A DNA stretch of 64,000 nucleotides, taken from Bradyrhizobium oropedii (lineage in GTDB: Bacteria; Pseudomonadota; Alphaproteobacteria; Rhizobiales; Xanthobacteraceae). The translations under genes were made by a program, and so were the position numbers. Each line of letters begins with the position of its first letter. Positions within the stretch are counted from its first letter, which is position 1. The stretch is from positions 1 through 64,000 of the forward strand of contig NZ_JACMYO010000005.1 in NCBI RefSeq assembly GCF_020889685.1, read 5' to 3'. A model generated the notes under the pieces. The model was not told the DNA's origin and did not search any database. It was given only the letters and a program-made list of their open reading frames with translations. Positions 34,680 to 41,934 of this stretch are shown here, piece by piece.

Positions 34680-34698
34680 GTAATACGTTTAGTATTAC
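34680..34698 (+). promoter_or_regulatory. GTAATAC palindrome, candidate operator of the importer/kinase operon
   Basis: Perfect 7-bp inverted repeat GTAATAC (34680-34686) and GTATTAC (34692-34698) around GTTTA, in an AT-rich patch 189 bp before the binding-protein ATG. A TTGACG hexamer at 34659-34664 could be the -35 element, placing the palindrome over the -10 region where a repressor would act. The regulator is unknown; no regulator gene of classical sugar type is adjacent. Confidence 0.5.
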
Positions 34699-34886
34699 AA
34701 AAACGATAAACATCGCGCATCGAGCAGATGTGTGGGAGGAGCCCAGCCATCCGGACTGCAATGTCCGGAAGCGCTTTGTTTCGCCCTCCATCATCGCTCA
34801 TCAACTCGTTTTCGAAATCCTCGGCGTCAATCCGGCAAGGATGCGTCGAGCGGGTTAGGTGCTTCAACGATAGGGAGGAAATGGAT

Positions 34887-36245
34887 ATGCGAAGATTGGG
34901 ATGGTTACGCAGTACGGCGGCGTCCGCGGTTGTTGCGGCCGCAGCCCTCGGGGGGCTCGGCGGCGGGCAAGCCGCAGCGCAAGGCAAGCAGCTGACACTT
35001 TGCTGGGCGGCTTGGGATCCTGCCAACGCGCTGGTCGAGCTGGGCAAGGACTTCACCAAGCAATCCGGCATCGAGATGAAATACGAGTTCGTCCCCTGGA
35101 CGAGCTACGCCGATCGCTTCCTCAACGAGCTGAATTCCCACGGCAAGCTCTGCGACCTGATCATCGGCGACAGCCAGTGGATCGGCGGCGCCGCCGAGAA
35201 CAAGTGGTACGTCAAGCTCAACGACTTCTTCGATAAGGAGAAGATCTCGATGGACGACTTCGTCCCGGCGACCGTCGTCGGCTACTCGCAGTGGCCGAAG
35301 AACACGCCGAACTATTGGGCGCTGCCGGCCATGGCCGATGCGGTGGGCTGGACCTACCGCAAGGACTGGTTCGCGCGGCCCGAGATCCAATCCGCGTTCA
35401 AGGCCAAGTACGGCCGCGACCTGGCGCCGCCGAAGACCTATGACGAGCTGAAGCAGATCGGCGAGTTCTTTCAGGGCCACGAGATCGACGGCAAGAAGGT
35501 CTATGGCGCCTACATCTTCACCGAGCGCGGCTCGGAGGGGATCACGATGGGCGTGACCAACGTGCTCTACAATTACGGCTTCGCCTACGACAATCCGAAG
35601 AAGCCGTACCAGATGCAGGGCATCGTCAACTCGGCCGACGCAGCCAAGGGGCTCGAGTTCTACAAGGAGCTCTACAAGTGCTGCACCGCGCCGGGCATGA
35701 CCAACGCCTACATGCAGGAAGGACTTGATGCCTTCAAGTCCGGCCAGGTCGCGATGCAGATGAACTGGTTCGCCTTCTTCCCCGGCCTCTACAAGGATCC
35801 GAATGTCGGCGGCGACAAGATCGGATTCTTCGTCAATCCGGCCGGTCCGAAGGGGCATTTCACGCAGCTCGGCGGGCAGGGCATCTCGGTGGTGGCGACC
35901 TCCGACCACAAGGACGACGCGCTCGCCTACATCAAGTGGTTCGCGCAGCCGGCCGTGCAGCAGAAGTGGTGGCAGATCGGCGGCTACTCCGCCCTCAAGG
36001 CCGTGGTCGACGCGCCCGACTTCCCCAAGAGCGCGGCGTTCGCGCCGCAATTCCTGGAGTCGATGGGCATCGTCAAGGACTTCTGGGCCGAGCCGTCCTA
36101 CGCTCAGCTGCTGCTCGACATGCAGAAGCGGGTGCATGACTACGTCGTTGCCGACAAGGGCACGGCACAGCAGGCGCTCGATCTCCTGGTCAAGGATTGG
36201 ACCAAGGTGTTCAAGGAGCAGGGCAAGGAAGTCGCCTCGCAATAG
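34887..36245 (+). CDS. Carbohydrate ABC transporter substrate-binding protein
   Basis: Periplasmic binding protein of family 1 (sugar/polyol type), 452 residues. ATG 34887 has GGAGG 8 nt upstream; ATG 34881 is only 2 nt from it. The signal peptide (RRLGWLRSTAASAVVAAAAL, cleavage near AAAQ) is clear. Mature segments LCWAAWDPANALVELGKDF, DLIIGDSQWIGGAAEN and GQGISVVATSDHKDDALAY are typical of type 1 sugar-binding proteins with a ligand cleft rich in Trp and Asp. It heads an operon with two permeases, two ATPases and a dihydroxyacetone-type kinase, so the ligand is probably a polyol or small ketose. A strong stem-loop follows the gene. Confidence 0.9.
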   Translation: MRRLGWLRSTAASAVVAAAALGGLGGGQAAAQGKQLTLCWAAWDPANALVELGKDFTKQSGIEMKYEFVPWTSYADRFLNELNSHGKLCDLIIGDSQWIGGAAENKWYVKLNDFFDKEKISMDDFVPATVVGYSQWPKNTPNYWALPAMADAVGWTYRKDWFARPEIQSAFKAKYGRDLAPPKTYDELKQIGEFFQGHEIDGKKVYGAYIFTERGSEGITMGVTNVLYNYGFAYDNPKKPYQMQGIVNSADAAKGLEFYKELYKCCTAPGMTNAYMQEGLDAFKSGQVAMQMNWFAFFPGLYKDPNVGGDKIGFFVNPAGPKGHFTQLGGQGISVVATSDHKDDALAYIKWFAQPAVQQKWWQIGGYSALKAVVDAPDFPKSAAFAPQFLESMGIVKDFWAEPSYAQLLLDMQKRVHDYVVADKGTAQQALDLLVKDWTKVFKEQGKEVASQ

Positions 36246-36270
36246 ACGGCGCCCGTACTCCACCTGAACT

Positions 36271-36300
36271 GGCTTCCCCGAGGGCTGCCTCGGGGAGGCC
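36271..36300 (+). promoter_or_regulatory. Intercistronic stem-loop after the binding-protein gene
   Basis: A 13-bp stem with one G-T pair (36271-36283 with 36288-36300, loop GCTG; inner arm TCCCCGAGG) fills the gap between the binding-protein stop and the first permease. There is no T-run. Such hairpins after binding-protein genes usually protect the upstream mRNA and lower expression of the permease genes. Confidence 0.7.
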
Positions 36301-36315
36301 GAACCAGCCCAGCCG

Positions 36316-37290
36316 ATGGACACGATGACGACGATCCTGCAACCCGATCATGCTACGATCCGAGGCGTGAGCAAGCCTGCCAAATCCCGCGCTGCCCGGC
36401 GCGTCCACGGTCTGTCGGACCGGACCATTGCCTGGCTGTTCGTCGCGCCGACGATCGCGCTGCTGCTTGCCATCAACATCTTTCCGTTGATCTGGATGAT
36501 CCGGCTGTCCTTCACCAACCTCAACCTCAGCATGTCCTATCTGCCGCTGCGGTTCGTTGGCCTCGACAATTTCAGGGACATCCTCTCCGACGAGGACGTC
36601 TGGTTCCGGCTGCAGACCACGGCGCAGTTCGTGATCTCGTCGGTGGCGTTGCAGGTGGTCGTGGGCTTCGGCCTGGCGCTCCTGATCAACCGTCAGTTTC
36701 GCGGCCACAGCTTCTGGACCACGATCATCCTGCTGCCGATGATGCTGTCGCCGGCGGTGGTCGGCAATTTCTGGACGCTGCTGCTGCAGCCGCAGATCGG
36801 GCCGTTCAATTATCTGATCAGCCTGTTCACCGGTGTGCCGCCGAGCTCGTTCAGCATGACCGGGCAGGTGTCGCTCGCGCCCTGGACCATCGTGCTGGTC
36901 GATACCTGGATGTGGGCGCCCTATGTCATGCTGATCTGCCTCGCCGGGCTGCGCTCGATCCCGGATTACATCTATGAGGCCGCGGAGGTCGATCGTGCCT
37001 CGGCATGGCGGCAATTCTGGTCGATCACGCTGCCGATGACGGTGCCGTTCCTGATGCTCGCGGTGCTGTTCCGCGCCATCGAGAATTTCAAGATGTTCGA
37101 CATGGTCAACCTCCTGACCTCGGGCGGTCCGGGCTCGACCACCGAGCTGGTCTCGATCTCGCTGAAGCGCGCGGCGTTCGAGAAGTGGCGCACCGGCTAT
37201 TCTTCGGCGCTTGCCATCATCCTGTTCGTGACCGTGTTCGGCGCCGCCAACATCTACGTCAAGACGCTCAACAAGGTGAAGCAACGATGA
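36316..37290 (+). CDS. Carbohydrate ABC transporter permease (MalF type)
   Basis: Inner-membrane permease of 324 residues. Six hydrophobic segments are visible, starting with TIAWLFVAPTIALLLAINIF near residue 35. The EAA loop that contacts the ATPase is YEAAEVDRASAWRQFWSITL near residue 223. ATG 36316 follows the intercistronic hairpin, and no better start is visible. It forms a heterodimer with the next gene product, with which it overlaps by four bases (ATGA). The 45-residue N-terminal cytoplasmic extension is common in this family. Confidence 0.93.
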   Translation: MDTMTTILQPDHATIRGVSKPAKSRAARRVHGLSDRTIAWLFVAPTIALLLAINIFPLIWMIRLSFTNLNLSMSYLPLRFVGLDNFRDILSDEDVWFRLQTTAQFVISSVALQVVVGFGLALLINRQFRGHSFWTTIILLPMMLSPAVVGNFWTLLLQPQIGPFNYLISLFTGVPPSSFSMTGQVSLAPWTIVLVDTWMWAPYVMLICLAGLRSIPDYIYEAAEVDRASAWRQFWSITLPMTVPFLMLAVLFRAIENFKMFDMVNLLTSGGPGSTTELVSISLKRAAFEKWRTGYSSALAIILFVTVFGAANIYVKTLNKVKQR

Positions 37291-38249
37291 CCGCTGCCGC
37301 CACCAAATCCACCGCGCATTCCATCGTCGAAGCCTCGCCGCGCGCCAAGGCGTTCGCCAGCGGTCTCGTCATCCTCTATGCCGTGATCACGATCCTGCCG
37401 CTGCTGTGGATCGTCGCCACCGCCTTCAAGTCGCAGAGCGATGCCATCGCCTATCCGCCCAAGGTGATCTTCGAGCCGACCCTCGAAGGCTACGTGAACC
37501 TGTTCACGGTGCGCACGCGCCAGACGCCGGACTTCATCGCCAAGCTGCCGCCGCCGCAGACCTGGTACGACAAGCTGGTCCGGCAGCGCGACATGGTCAT
37601 CGCCGGGCCGTCCAAGGTCGTGCCGCGCTTCGTCAACTCGCTGATCATCGGCTTCGGCTCGACCTTCCTGGCGGTCTTCCTCGGTACGCTTGCGGCCTAC
37701 GCGTTCTCGCGCTTCCGCATACCTCTGGCGGACGATCTGCTGTTCTTCATCCTGTCGACGCGCATGATGCCGCCCGTCGCCGTGGCGATCCCGATCTATT
37801 TGATGTACCGGCAGCTCAACCTGACCGACACGCGGCTCGGCATGATCCTGCTCTACACCGCCGTGAACGTCTCGCTCGCGGTCTGGCTGCTCAAGGGCTT
37901 CATCGACGAGATCCCGCGCGAGTATGAGGAGGCGGCCCTGGTCGACGGCTATACGCGGCTGCAAGCGTTGCGCAAGGTGGTGTTGCCGCAGGCCGTCACG
38001 GGAATTGCGGCGACCGCGATCTTCTGCCTGATCTTCTCCTGGAACGAGTACGCCTTCGCGGTGCTGCTGACCAGCGGTGAGGCCCAGACCATGCCACCCT
38101 TCATCCCCTTCATCATCGGTGAGGGAGGGCAGGATTGGCCGGCGGTCGCGGCCGCGACCACGCTGTTCGTCGTCCCGATCGTCATGTTCACGGTGCTGTT
38201 GCGCAAGCATCTGCTGCGCGGCATCACCTTCGGAGCGGTGCGCAAATGA
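37287..38249 (+). CDS. Carbohydrate ABC transporter permease (MalG type)
   Basis: Second permease, 320 residues, starting in an ATGA overlap with the first. Hydrophobic segments begin at LVILYAVITILPLLWIVATA. The EAA loop is YEEAALVDGYTRLQALRKVV near residue 212. A long periplasmic loop (about 60-115) separates helices 1 and 2, as in MalG-type permeases of polyol importers. The frame is open far upstream, but the earlier part is a shadow of the first permease. Its stop overlaps the ATG of a small membrane protein. Confidence 0.93.
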   Translation: MTAAATKSTAHSIVEASPRAKAFASGLVILYAVITILPLLWIVATAFKSQSDAIAYPPKVIFEPTLEGYVNLFTVRTRQTPDFIAKLPPPQTWYDKLVRQRDMVIAGPSKVVPRFVNSLIIGFGSTFLAVFLGTLAAYAFSRFRIPLADDLLFFILSTRMMPPVAVAIPIYLMYRQLNLTDTRLGMILLYTAVNVSLAVWLLKGFIDEIPREYEEAALVDGYTRLQALRKVVLPQAVTGIAATAIFCLIFSWNEYAFAVLLTSGEAQTMPPFIPFIIGEGGQDWPAVAAATTLFVVPIVMFTVLLRKHLLRGITFGAVRK

Positions 38250-38446
38250 GCGGGTCTGTGGTTGCCAAAGGTAGTGTAGCGCGCTGGTTCCGTCGCGGGC
38301 CGTGGGAGGCCGTCGCGATGACCCTGATCGGAGGCGGCATCGTCATGCTGGTGCAGCCCTGGTCGATCGATCTCTACAGCTACTCCTTCGTGACGATCCT
38401 TGCCGGCACGGTCGGCTTCGTCATCGTCAGCCATTTTCCGGAATAG
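38246..38446 (+). CDS. Small two-helix membrane protein in the importer operon
   Basis: A 66-residue protein starting in an ATGA overlap with the permease gene. After a basic N-terminus (KGSVARWFRRGPW) it has two hydrophobic helices, about residues 22-38 (VAMTLIGGGIVMLVQPW) and 45-62 (SYSFVTILAGTVGFVIVS). Overlap on one side and a 4-nt gap to the ATPase on the other argue strongly that it is real. Small membrane proteins occupy similar places in rhizobial glycerol-type ABC operons (the DUF2160 proteins), but I cannot confirm relationship. It may help assemble or regulate the permease. Confidence 0.75.
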   Translation: MSGSVVAKGSVARWFRRGPWEAVAMTLIGGGIVMLVQPWSIDLYSYSFVTILAGTVGFVIVSHFPE

Positions 38447-38450
38447 GGCC

Positions 38451-39548
38451 ATGGCACAGATCCGTATCGAAAACCTGCGCAAGTCGTTCGATCAGTTCAC
38501 CGCGGTGGAAGGTTCGACCTTCACGATCGACGACGGGACGTTCTTTGCAATGCTCGGGCCCTCCGGCTGCGGCAAGACCACCACCTTGCGCATGATCGCC
38601 GGCCTCGAGCTGCCGACTGAAGGCAAGATCCTGCTCGATGGCGAGGACGTCACGTTCCACCGCGCTGCCGCGCGCGATATCGCTTTCGTCTTCCAGCTGT
38701 TCGCACTCTATCCGCATATGAATGTCGGGGAGAACATCGGCTTCCCCCTGAAGTGCCAAGGCATGGGCCGGCGCGAGATCCGCGAGCGGGTGCAGGAGAC
38801 CGCGCGGATGTTGCGGATCGAGCATCTGCTGTCGAGCAAGACCTCGAAGCTCTCGGGCGGCGACCGGCAGCGCGTCGCGCTCGGGCGCGCCATGGTGCGG
38901 CGGCCGAAGGCGTTCCTGATGGACGAGCCGCTGGGCGCGCTGGACGCCGAATTCCGCCATCTGATGTGCGGTGAGCTGCGCGACCTGCACGATCGCATCA
39001 AGGCGACCACAGTCTACGTCACTCATGACCAGCTCGAGGCGATGTCGATGGCCGACCAGATCGCCGTCATGAACAGGGGGCGCGTCGAGCAGATCGGCAC
39101 GCCGCAGGAGGTCTACGACCGGCCCGCAAGCATGTTCGTCGCCGACTTCATCGGCTCGCCGCCGATGAACTTCCTGCGCTTCGAGGGCGGCCTGCGATCC
39201 GGCGATCGCGCGGTCAGCTTCCACGACACCAGGCTTGCGGTGCCGGAGATCCGCGAGGACCGTGCCAACGCGCCGCTGGCGCTCGGCGTCCGTCCGGAGC
39301 ATATCCGCTTCGCCGACACCGGCGCCGTTCGCGGCGAGGTGTTCGGCGCGGAATATCTCGGCACCACCCAGATCGTCACCGTCGACACCGCCTATGGACG
39401 GGTCGCGGCGCGGTTGTCTTCAAGCGCATCGGTGCGGATCGGTGAAAACATCGGTCTCGAATTCAACGCCGAGCGGTTGGCGCTGTTCGACATCGGCAGC
39501 GGGCTTGCGATCCGGACCGCCAATGGGGAGGGCCCGCGCCATGGCTGA
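38451..39548 (+). CDS. Carbohydrate ABC transporter ATPase 1 (MalK/UgpC type)
   Basis: Nucleotide-binding subunit of 365 residues. Walker A is LGPSGCGKTTT near residue 36, the Q-loop is VFQLFALYPH, Walker B is FLMDEPLGALDAE and the switch His is in VTHDQLEAM. The signature motif reads LSGGDRQRV: the usual Gln of LSGGQ is Asp, a departure not shared by ATPase 2. A C-terminal TOBE regulatory domain (about 240-360) includes LGVRPEHIRF. ATG 38451 follows the small membrane protein by 4 nt. It overlaps the next ATPase gene by 8 nt. Two different ATPases in one importer resemble the rhizobial glycerol transporter GlpST. Confidence 0.93.
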   Translation: MAQIRIENLRKSFDQFTAVEGSTFTIDDGTFFAMLGPSGCGKTTTLRMIAGLELPTEGKILLDGEDVTFHRAAARDIAFVFQLFALYPHMNVGENIGFPLKCQGMGRREIRERVQETARMLRIEHLLSSKTSKLSGGDRQRVALGRAMVRRPKAFLMDEPLGALDAEFRHLMCGELRDLHDRIKATTVYVTHDQLEAMSMADQIAVMNRGRVEQIGTPQEVYDRPASMFVADFIGSPPMNFLRFEGGLRSGDRAVSFHDTRLAVPEIREDRANAPLALGVRPEHIRFADTGAVRGEVFGAEYLGTTQIVTVDTAYGRVAARLSSSASVRIGENIGLEFNAERLALFDIGSGLAIRTANGEGPRHG

Positions 39549-40566
39549 CGTCACCCTGCGCAACGTCACCAAGCGCTTCGGCGCGGTGGACGCGGTCCGC
39601 GACCTCTCGCTGACGGTGAGCGACGGCGAGTTCCTGGTGCTGCTCGGACCGAGCGGCGCCGGCAAGACCACGGCACTGCGGCTGATCACCGGATTGGAGA
39701 CCCCTGATGCGGGCTCTGTCATGATCGACGGGCGCGACGTGACGCACGATGCGCCCGGATCGCGCGATATCGCCTTCGTGTTCCAGCAGTACTCGCTGTA
39801 TCCGCATCTGACGGTCTACGACAATCTGGCATTTCCGCTGCGCTCGCCGGCGCGGCGGGTGGCGGAGCCGATTATCCGCAAGCGCGTCGAGCAGACCGCC
39901 GAGCTGCTGCATATCGCGAGCAAGCTGAACAACCGCGCCACCCGGCTGTCCGGCGGTGAGATGCAGCGCGTGGCGATCGGCCGTGCCCTGGTCCGCGATC
40001 CCTCGATCTATCTGATGGACGAGCCGCTTTCCTCGCTCGACGCAAAGCTCCGCAGCGAGCTTCGGCTCGAGCTCAAGCGGATCCAGATCGAGCTCGGCGC
40101 GACTATTCTCTATGTCACCCACGATCAGGTCGAGGCGATGACGATGGCCTCGCGCATCGGCGTGATCAAAGACGGCCAGTTACTTCAGCTCGGCACGCCG
40201 CGGGAGATCTACGAAAGCCCGTCGAGCAGCTATGTCGCCTCGCGGCTCGGGACGCCGCAGATCAATTTCCTGCCGGCACACCTGCTTTCGGATGTAGCAA
40301 TGCCGTCGGGAACCGAGACGGTCGGCATTCGCACCGAGCATCTTCAGCTTGCCGCGCGCAATGGCGGGCAGATGGTCGGTCGTGTGCACCGGGTCGAGCA
40401 CCTCGGCGAGCAGAATCATATTCATCTGGACTATAAGGGCGAGACGCTGGTGACACTGGCCGATCCGCATCAGCCGTTGCAGGCCGGCCAGGAGGTCGAC
40501 TTGCATCTGGTGCATCCGTTGTGTTTCGACCGTGCGGGGCAGCGCATTGCCGCGGCGGTTCATTAG
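39541..40566 (+). CDS. Carbohydrate ABC transporter ATPase 2 (MalK/UgpC type)
   Basis: Second nucleotide-binding subunit, 341 residues. Walker A is LGPSGAGKTTALR near residue 36, Q-loop VFQQYSLYPH, signature LSGGEMQRVAIGRAL, Walker B IYLMDEPLSSLDAKLR and switch region VTHDQVEAM, all intact. The C-terminal TOBE domain contains VGIRTEHLQL. ATG 39541 lies inside the end of ATPase 1. Its signature is closer to consensus than that of its partner, so a heterodimer with one slightly degenerate ATP site is possible. It is followed after 21 nt by the kinase subunit gene dhaL. Confidence 0.93.
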   Translation: MADVTLRNVTKRFGAVDAVRDLSLTVSDGEFLVLLGPSGAGKTTALRLITGLETPDAGSVMIDGRDVTHDAPGSRDIAFVFQQYSLYPHLTVYDNLAFPLRSPARRVAEPIIRKRVEQTAELLHIASKLNNRATRLSGGEMQRVAIGRALVRDPSIYLMDEPLSSLDAKLRSELRLELKRIQIELGATILYVTHDQVEAMTMASRIGVIKDGQLLQLGTPREIYESPSSSYVASRLGTPQINFLPAHLLSDVAMPSGTETVGIRTEHLQLAARNGGQMVGRVHRVEHLGEQNHIHLDYKGETLVTLADPHQPLQAGQEVDLHLVHPLCFDRAGQRIAAAVH

Positions 40567-40587
40567 AGGGGCGAGAGGATCGAAGAG

Positions 40588-41442
40588 ATGTCGGTGCCAT
40601 CAGAGACATTCAAGTCGTTGGTCAAGGCGGCCGCAGAGCAGGTCATTGCCAGCGCGCCGGAGCTGACGAGCCTCGACCAGGCGATCGGCGACGGTGACCA
40701 CGGGACCAACATGAAGCGCGGTTGCGAAGCCGTGCTCGGCAAGCTCGATGCCATCTCGGCACAGCCGCTCGACGAAGCGTTCAAGATGATCGGCAAGACC
40801 CTGGTGATGACGGTCGGCGGTGCCTCCGGGCCGCTTTATGGCAGCTTCTTTCTCGCCGCGGGCGAGGCGCTCTCGCACGACAAGGACCTGCCAGATGATC
40901 TCGCTGACGTCTTCGGCAGTGCCGTGAACGCGGTGAGCGCGCGCGGCCGCTCGCAGGTTGGCGAGAAGACGATGCTGGATGTGCTTGTTCCCGTGCTGGA
41001 GACGTTGAAGACGTCGGCCGGCCAGCCGGATCTGATCGCGCGGGTGCGCAGCACGGCGACCGAAGCGGTCGAACGGACCGCGCCGATGCAGGCCACCAAG
41101 GGGCGCGCGTCGTTCCTCGGCGCGCGCAGCGTTGGACATGTCGATCCCGGCGCGCGGTCGAGCTGCGTGCTGGTGCATGCGGTGTGCGCGGGCCTGGAGC
41201 GCGCGCATGACCGAGACCGTGGGGATCGTGATCGTTTCGCATTCCAGCGACATAGCCAAGGGAACTGCCGACATGGTGCGGCAGATGGTCGGGAGCGAGG
41301 TCAAGGTGGCCTTCTGCGGCGGCAATCCCGACGGAGGATTGGGCACCAGCGTGCCGCTGATCATCGACGCCATCAATGCCGCCTGGTCCCCCAAGGGGGT
41401 CGCGGTGCTGGTCGATCTCGGCGGCGCCGAGACCAACAGTGA
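40588..41442 (+). CDS. dhaL: Dihydroxyacetone kinase subunit DhaL, run-on 3' end
   Basis: ADP-binding subunit of PEP-dependent dihydroxyacetone kinase. The Mg-ADP aspartates lie in LDQAIGDGDHGTNMKRG near residue 30; LVMTVGGASGPLYGSFF and ARSVGHVDPGARSS follow as in DhaL. Homologous sequence ends around residue 206 (CAGLERA). The frame then continues without a stop for 78 residues of Arg-rich sequence that is simply dhaM read in another frame. DhaL is normally about 210 residues. A one-base indel would end it at the TGA of 41208-41210, forming an ATGA overlap with dhaM like other junctions here. Either a frameshift or a run-on C-terminus must be assumed. Confidence 0.85.
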   Translation: MSVPSETFKSLVKAAAEQVIASAPELTSLDQAIGDGDHGTNMKRGCEAVLGKLDAISAQPLDEAFKMIGKTLVMTVGGASGPLYGSFFLAAGEALSHDKDLPDDLADVFGSAVNAVSARGRSQVGEKTMLDVLVPVLETLKTSAGQPDLIARVRSTATEAVERTAPMQATKGRASFLGARSVGHVDPGARSSCVLVHAVCAGLERAHDRDRGDRDRFAFQRHSQGNCRHGAADGRERGQGGLLRRQSRRRIGHQRAADHRRHQCRLVPQGGRGAGRSRRRRDQQ

Positions 41443-41599
41443 AATGGCGGTCGAGATGCTGGAGCCTGCGCGGCGCGATCTCGTTGTCGTCTGCAACGCG
41501 CCGATCGTCGAGGGCGCTGTGATGGCGGCGACCGAGGCGGCGGGCGGCAGCTCGCTGGCTCAGGTCAAGGCCGTGGCCGAGGAACTCTCTGCCGATTGA
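41207..41599 (+). CDS. dhaM: Phosphotransfer subunit DhaM, EIIA-mannose-like domain only
   Basis: A 130-residue phosphocarrier that passes phosphate from HPr to the ADP held by DhaL. ETVGIVIVSHS carries the active-site His at residue 12. FCGGNPDGGLGTSV and VLVDLGGAETNSEMA complete the mannose-type EIIA fold. ATG 41207 is chosen because the protein aligns to EIIA domains from that residue; the frame extends upstream only as a shadow of dhaL. In E. coli DhaM is fused to HPr and an EI fragment; here those are the next two genes. Confidence 0.92.
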   Translation: MTETVGIVIVSHSSDIAKGTADMVRQMVGSEVKVAFCGGNPDGGLGTSVPLIIDAINAAWSPKGVAVLVDLGGAETNSEMAVEMLEPARRDLVVVCNAPIVEGAVMAATEAAGGSSLAQVKAVAEELSAD

Positions 41600-41621
41600 G
41601 ATGTCGGCGAAGTGATGATGG

Positions 41622-41933
41622 ATGATGAGTATGCTTGATAAAGCGGACGGACAGATATTCACCGGCAGCGTACGACTGGTGCACGCGGTAGGCATGCACG
41701 CGCGCCCGGCGGTCAAGCTGACCAAGCTCGCCAAGAAGTTCCAGGCTCAGATCTCGGTGCGGGTCGCCGGTGCGCCCGAGTGGATCAATGCCAAGAGCGT
41801 GGCCAAGATCATGGCGATGCGCGCCGCGCACGGCAGCACGATCGAGATCAAGGCGTCGGGCAGCGATGCCGAGGCGGCCGTTGCCGCGCTGGTCGATCTG
41901 GTCGCCAGCGATTTTCCGGATGGAGCGGGCTAG
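41622..41933 (+). CDS. HPr-family phosphocarrier protein
   Basis: HPr-like protein of 103 residues, about 15 longer than usual at the N-terminus; alternative ATGs at 41625 and 41631 would shorten it. The phosphorylated His is residue 26 in AVGMHARPAVKL, the classic HPr site. The later NAKSVAKIMAMRA segment matches the region around the regulatory Ser of Gram-positive HPr, and Ser is present. It lies between dhaM and an enzyme I gene, 1 nt before the latter, and so should serve the dihydroxyacetone kinase relay instead of sugar transport. Confidence 0.92.
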   Translation: MMSMLDKADGQIFTGSVRLVHAVGMHARPAVKLTKLAKKFQAQISVRVAGAPEWINAKSVAKIMAMRAAHGSTIEIKASGSDAEAAVAALVDLVASDFPDGAG

Positions 41934-41934
41934 C

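Larger units (their letters stand above)
34174..34880. other. Long non-coding interval before the sugar importer operon
   Basis: About 700 bp without a supported gene. It contains a probable terminator at 34344-34365, a palindrome at 34680-34698 and presumably the promoter of the importer operon. Several short frames exist on both strands, but none shows a domain, a signal peptide with ribosome site, or codon use like its neighbours. Confidence 0.6.

Noticed and set aside
34523..35071. 182-codon minus-strand frame in the region before the importer operon
   Set aside because: It crosses the promoter, palindrome and start of the binding-protein gene and shows no domain or ribosome site.
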